Part shown: one piece after another, positions 7,550 to 11,156 of the stretch
Numbering within the stretch: position 1 is the stretch's first letter
Layout: every line of letters begins with the position of its first letter
From: Jimgerdemannia flammicorona
Lineage: Eukaryota > Mucoromycota > Endogonomycetes > Endogonales > Endogonaceae
NCBI GenBank assembly: GCA_003990745.1
Contig: RBNI01006600.1
Coordinates: forward strand, 1 to 11,156
DNA length: 11,156 bases
Direction: 5' to 3'
Program-made: the position numbers and the translations under genes
Notes under the pieces: generated by a model
What the model was told of the DNA's origin: nothing
Database searches by the model: none
The model's input: only the letters and a program-made list of their open reading frames with translations

Positions 7550-8220
7550 CAAACATTTTCTCTTTGAATGTGAATGGGTTGCAGGGATCTGGACGGCGTA
7601 AGAACATTTTTACTTGGCTCAAGAGATTGGAGGCAGACTTATTTCCACTACAGGATGTGAGGTGTGAGGATGAAGATGATAGGATGGAGTAGACTAGGGA
7701 ATGGGGTGGGGCTGCTGCTTGGTTTGGGAAGGTGGCAATTCTGGTAAGGAAGGGTAGAGGGGACTTGGAGAGCATTAGGAGCTGGGGAGATCAACTGGTC
7801 TGGGGAGATTGGCAGAGGCCAGGGTGGGAGTCAGTATGAGTTGGCTCTTGCTACTGCCCTGCAGTTAGGGGTGAGAGGATTGCATGGATCGAGGAGCTGA
7901 TGGAGGAGGGTACTTTCTTGGAAGAAGGGGTGGATGTTCTGGGGGGGGACTTTAATATGGTTCGGGATCAGTATCTCGACAGGTCTGATGGAGGGAGGAG
8001 TGCAGGGGAGAGAAGTGGAGGGCTGGGGGCATGGGAGGAGGTGGAGAGGTTGAGCTCACTGGGAGATATGGACAGGATGTGATGGGGTGATGCAAGGGTC
8101 TATACACATTGGGTGAATGGCTTAGGTACCAGGATTGACTGGATTCTGATGGCTGAGTGTTGGGGTTCCGATGTTTGGAAGTCATTAGAGGTGGAGTGGT
8201 GCCCATGGTCTGACCACTGG
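7550..8220 (+). other. AP-endonuclease-like domain of LINE ORF2
   Basis: Motifs of the exonuclease-endonuclease-phosphatase fold appear in order: SLNVNGLQ, LQDVRC, SCYCPAVRGER, GGDFNMVRD (GAC at 7948, AAT at 7954), GTRIDWIL and the terminal WSDHWG (8209-8217). The second motif normally carries a catalytic Glu (QE). This copy has Asp (GAT 7654-7656). TAG 7690, TGA 7837 and TGA 8080 break the domain. The overall match is clear despite the decay. Confidence 0.87.
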
Positions 8221-8994
8221 GGACTGTTGGGGCAGGGGCGGTTTGGGGGGAGTGGAGATGGACCTGGACATTGGCGCCTTACCTCCTCTCTGCTAGCTGA
8301 GAAGGGGTTGTAGGACTCATGGGTGGAGGACATTCAGGCAAAGGTTGCTGTGTGGCAGCATGAGAGTTTGTCTGTAGATGTCTGTTGAAAACATTTGAAA
8401 GAGGCTGCAAGGGTCTTCTGGAGAGGAGCTGGTAGGGAGGCTGGGAGGCGGAGGAGGGAGTGCACTAGGTTTGCTTCCAATAGGCTGAGGAGACTGCAGT
8501 TGGACTGGGCAGATCTGCTCACTTCTGATGGAGTAGAGGAATGGAGGATGGAGAGGGCAAAATTGGAGATAGTGGAACTACAACAGGTGTTGAGGGATGA
8601 AGAGGAGTCTCATATGCGAGGCATGGTGGCCAGGCTATGGTGGCAGGGGCTTGAGGAGAGTGAGTGGCCTACTAGGTACTTGTTGAGACTCCTCAATACT
8701 AGGAGAGTGCGACATCGGTGAGATGAGGTCCTGGATGCTGATGGGGATATGGTGCATAGTATGCAACAAATCTTAGGGGTTCTGTAGGAGCAATGGTAGG
8801 ATTTGTGGAGTGAGGAAGAAGGGGGTGCAGATGAGGAGGCAATTGACATTACACTAGAGGAGTGGGGGCCACCGCAAGTGGCAGATTTGGGTGACTTGAT
8901 CTTACCAGTGCAAGGAGAGGAGATTCAGAGTGTCCTTGCAGCGACTAAACTTGGAACATCACCAGGGGAGGATGGATTGCCATGGGACTTCTGG

Positions 8995-9000
8995 AAAAAA
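8995..9000 (+). other. A6 run at the ORF2 frame change
   Basis: Coding sense passes back by one base at this run. The upstream frame ends in KKW then TGA (9004-9006), while the downstream frame continues through the RT. A lost A restores the register and is the simplest reading. Confidence 0.7.
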
Positions 9001-9049
9001 TGGTGAAGATCTCTGGCATTTTGGGTGAGATGACGGCCCTCTGTGACCA

Positions 9050-9840
9050 TGTTATTCAGAGGGGTGAGTGGGTTGGAGAGCAGGACCTTGGGCTGGTGGC
9101 CCTATTGTATAAAGATAAAGGGAGAAGGGAGGACTGGAAGAATTGGAGGCCGATTATACTCCTGGATATAGACAGGAAAATGGTGACTAAGGTGGTTGTT
9201 GCTAGACTGCAGAAGGTTGCCCAAGGGGTGCTGGGGGAGGAGCAGCGGGGATTTGTTGGGGGCAGGCTCATACAAGATGGGACTGCTTGGGTTCATGGTG
9301 TCATTGAAGGGGCTCGGGCCTGTGGTCTTGATGGAAGGTTGGTTTTCCTGGACCAGGAGAAGGCATATGACCAGGAATGGTGGGTTTGGCTAGGCAAGGT
9401 GTTAGATCGAATTGGTGTTCCGTCGAGATTTAGGGCCTCTATGTTGAGCCTGCTGGGGAGCAGTCGGGCGGTATTGATGTGCAATGGACACCATGGTCTG
9501 GTATTTTCCTTGGGAAGAGGAGTTCCTCAGGGGGATCCTTTGTCCCCTATTCTCTATGCCCTGTTGCTGGAGCCGTTGATGGATCAGATTCGCCGAAGGG
9601 TGGTGGGGCTCTCTATTTATAATATAAGGTGGAAGGTGGGGGCCTTTGCTGATGACATGGTGGTTGAACTTGGGTCTGTGGCGGATGTCGAGGCGCTGAA
9701 GGAGACAGTAGATTGGTATGAGGCTCACTCTGGGGCGAAGCTCAACTGGAATAAGTGTGAGATGATGGTGCTAGGGAATGGGCTGGTGGGTGGGGATGTC
9801 ATTGGAACAATTGTCCCTACTGGTGAGGTGGTGCGGTATC
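9050..9840 (+). other. Reverse transcriptase domain of LINE ORF2
   Basis: The non-LTR RT blocks follow in order: VALLYKDKG, NWRPIILLDIDRKMVTKV, EEQRGFVGGRLIQD, LVFLDQEKAYD with the first catalytic Asp (9351-9353), LGRGVPQGDPLSPILYALL, and FADDMVV with the catalytic pair at GAT 9651-9653 and GAC 9654-9656. No stop falls between 8982 and 9878, so this is the best-preserved part of the element. The Gln in AYDQE replaces the usual Arg, a possible CGG to CAG change. Confidence 0.95.
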
Positions 9841-10004
9841 TGGGCATCTTCCTCTCTGTGTATGGCTCTGTCCTACCATGAGTGTGGTGGGAGAGCAGAG
9901 TGACTATGTGGGGGGAGGCCCTTCGAGGTTGGAGAGGCCGCCATATCTCTCTGGCAGGATGGGTGACTATACTGAATGTATATTGGTTCCCCAAGCTGTG
10001 ATAT

Positions 10005-10325
10005 GTGGCCTATCACCTGAACTTCCCAGCATGGGTAGTGAAGAGGCTGATGAAAGTGGCTAGAGATTGGATTTGGGCAGGGAGGAGGGCCCAGGTCAGT
10101 TGGGATACTTTGGTGATACCAGTGGTCAGGGGGGGTCTAGGCCTTGTGGATTTCCCCAAGCAGTTGCACTGCTTGCAAGCCTGGTGGTTGAAGAGAGCTG
10201 CTGAACTGCAGGGTGGGGGTTGGGTACCTCTACTGCAGAAGGTGTGGAAGATGAGATCCTCTCCTCGAGGGTCCTCTGGAGATCTGCTCTCTATGGTGGG
10301 GCTGAATGGTGCTCAGTGGCTGTGA
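10005..10325 (+). other. LINE ORF2 post-RT connection region
   Basis: Trp-rich sequence with the block PVVRGGLGLVDFP followed by LQAWWLKRA. This is a widely conserved segment after the RT in L1-like elements of plants and fungi. It is flanked by TGA 9999-10001 and TGA 10323-10325. Confidence 0.75.
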
Positions 10326-10599
10326 TTCAAGGGCTTTTGGTGGAGAGTGGTAGAGAGAGCACACAGAATTGGCCTACATTGGCAGGGCAATGAGGGGGAG
10401 GTGATGTGGGGGCCCGGTATGTGGAGTTGGGATAGACTACTCCTGGGGGATGCTCCACTTGAAATATTTGATATTGGAGATGGAGTGGAGTGTCAGCAGC
10501 ATCTTGGCCTGGATCTTTGGCCAAGTGGCTGGCAGGCAGCAGGGATCGGTGAGGAGTGGGACTGGGCAGGTATCTGGTCTTGGAGTGCCGAGGTGCAGC

Positions 10600-10800
10600 A
10601 GTGGCTTCCTCCTAAATACTGGGTGGTATGGTGGCGGGTACTGCGGAGGAATATCATGTTGAATTTCCGTACTGGGCATCTGGTGGATGGTGGCTGCTTT
10701 GAGTGTGAGGAGTGTTACAATGTAGGACAGGCTGGAGGCCTGGTGCAGATGCCAGAACATTGGCTAGGAGAGTGTGAAGTATTGGGGGACTTTTGGGTAG
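10600..10800 (+). other. zf-RVT zinc-binding C-terminal domain of LINE ORF2
   Basis: After WLPPKYWVVWWRVLRRN come Cys at 10695, 10704 and 10713, His at 10758 and Cys at 10773. The C-x2-C and H-x4-C arrangement, with a following FW, matches the zf-RVT domain at the end of many LINE ORF2 proteins. TAG 10914 follows, and the frame then stays open to the window edge, so the true C-terminus is not seen. Confidence 0.8.
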
Positions 10801-11156
10801 TAATTGGGAATAGACTGGGTGTGGAGCAGAGGCTGGTTGGTGTGGGAGGCTGCTGGGATGATTTGAAATCTCGGCTAGTGGGGGGGGTGGGTGATAGTTG
10901 GCTCACTGTAGGATAGGTGTTGGCAGTGTGGGTAGGACTGGCAGGTCATTGGCTCTTTGTATTTGAGGAGGGGAGGCGGATGGGACTGCAGGAGAAGGTG
11001 GTACAGTGGGAGGAGCTGTTGGGGGATTTGTTGACTGGATGGTGGGTTGGTTGGGGTCCAATGGGTGGGAGACGACGCAGTTTGGTAACAAGGATTTGTG
11101 AGCAGAGTGGTGGGAGGGTGGCGATAGTGTTAGACAAAGTGGTCTTTCATCGGGAA

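Larger units (their letters stand above)
416..11156 (+). mobile_element. Degenerate LINE (non-LTR retrotransposon), split by a copia insertion, 3' end outside window
   Basis: The element has two coding regions on the + strand. ORF1 (492 to about 7506, split by the copia element) is followed by ORF2 with an AP-endonuclease-like domain, a FADD reverse transcriptase and a C-terminal zf-RVT zinc motif. No RNase H domain is visible. This order resembles L1/Tx1-type elements, but the clade cannot be fixed by eye. The coding strand is extremely G-rich and C-poor (28 G, 4 C in 1381-1440). The frame contains 17 internal stops (9 TAG, 8 TGA, no TAA) and two apparent -1 shifts at A-runs, so this copy is dead. 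The 5' boundary is inferred from the composition change near 415. The 3' end, poly(A) tail and target-site duplication lie beyond the window. Confidence 0.88.
7510..11156 (+). pseudogene. LINE ORF2: endonuclease, reverse transcriptase, zf-RVT (partial, 12 stops, one frameshift)
   Basis: ORF2 would supply the nicking endonuclease and reverse transcriptase for target-primed reverse transcription. The likely start is ATG 7510 or ATG 7537, just before the endonuclease motif IFSLNVNG. One frame holds to about 9000. It then moves back one base at AAAAAA (8995-9000) and stays in the new frame to the window end. Stops in the first frame are at 7690, 7837, 8080, 8311, 8386, 8719, 8785 and 8797. Stops in the second frame are at 9879, 9999, 10323 and 10914. 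Domains in order: AP-like endonuclease (7550-8220), linker, RT (about 9050-9840), the conserved GGLGL connection block (10125-10200) and zf-RVT (10600-10800). The protein continues past the window edge. Confidence 0.9.

Noticed and set aside
8995..9000. Programmed -1 frameshift at the A6 run
   Set aside because: In the reading frame the run is preceded by G, so the heptamer is not an ideal slippery site, and the surrounding ORF already contains many stops. Kept only as an alternative.
1..11156. Defence system, CRISPR array, tRNA or rRNA gene, prokaryotic operon
   Set aside because: No spaced direct repeats, no RNA folds that I can recognise and no prokaryotic gene layout. The only tRNA-like match is the 12-nt primer site.

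Overview
The window is a nested pair of dead retrotransposons in a eukaryotic nuclear genome, with no ordinary host gene that I can support. The outer element is a LINE (non-LTR retrotransposon) on the + strand. It runs from about 415 to the right edge, where it is cut by the window. A complete Ty1/copia LTR retrotransposon (1702-6777, minus strand, 5076 bp) has inserted into ORF1 of that LINE. It has two 157-bp LTRs and a GACCC target-site duplication at 1697-1701 and 6778-6782. Removing the copia element and one TSD copy brings the LINE frame back into register exactly (GAC at 1697 corresponds to GAC at 6778).

Layout. 1-415: C-rich, unassigned, either LINE 5' UTR or flank. 492-1701: 5' part of LINE ORF1. 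1702-1858: 3' LTR of copia. 1859-2115: PPT and 3' UTR. 2116-6555 (minus): one gag-pol frame with ten in-frame stops and no frameshift, in the order gag, CCHC knuckle, protease, HHCC and DDE integrase, reverse transcriptase, RNase H. 6556-6620: leader with primer-binding site. 6621-6777: 5' LTR. 6778-7506: rest of LINE ORF1. 7510-11156: LINE ORF2 (AP-like endonuclease, FADD reverse transcriptase, C-terminal zf-RVT zinc motif), open at the window end. The LINE frame carries 17 in-frame TAG/TGA codons and two apparent -1 shifts, both at A-runs.

Together the parts record a history. The LINE inserted first and decayed, the copia element landed in it, and both lost function mainly by transitions. 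The two LTRs differ at 11 of 157 positions. All 11 are transitions, and 9 fall at reconstructed CpG sites. Eight of the ten copia stops are TGA where Arg (CGA) is plausible, and the RT catalytic pair reads VDN rather than VDD. This points to CpG methylation and deamination. The copia primer site matches the anticodon-loop segment of initiator tRNA-Met, so it probably belongs to the half-tRNA-primed group (Drosophila copia, Ty5, Tp1, Osser). Host identity is unresolved. A fungus is plausible, but a plant, alga or other methylating eukaryote is not excluded. I found no defence system, CRISPR array, RNA gene or host operon.
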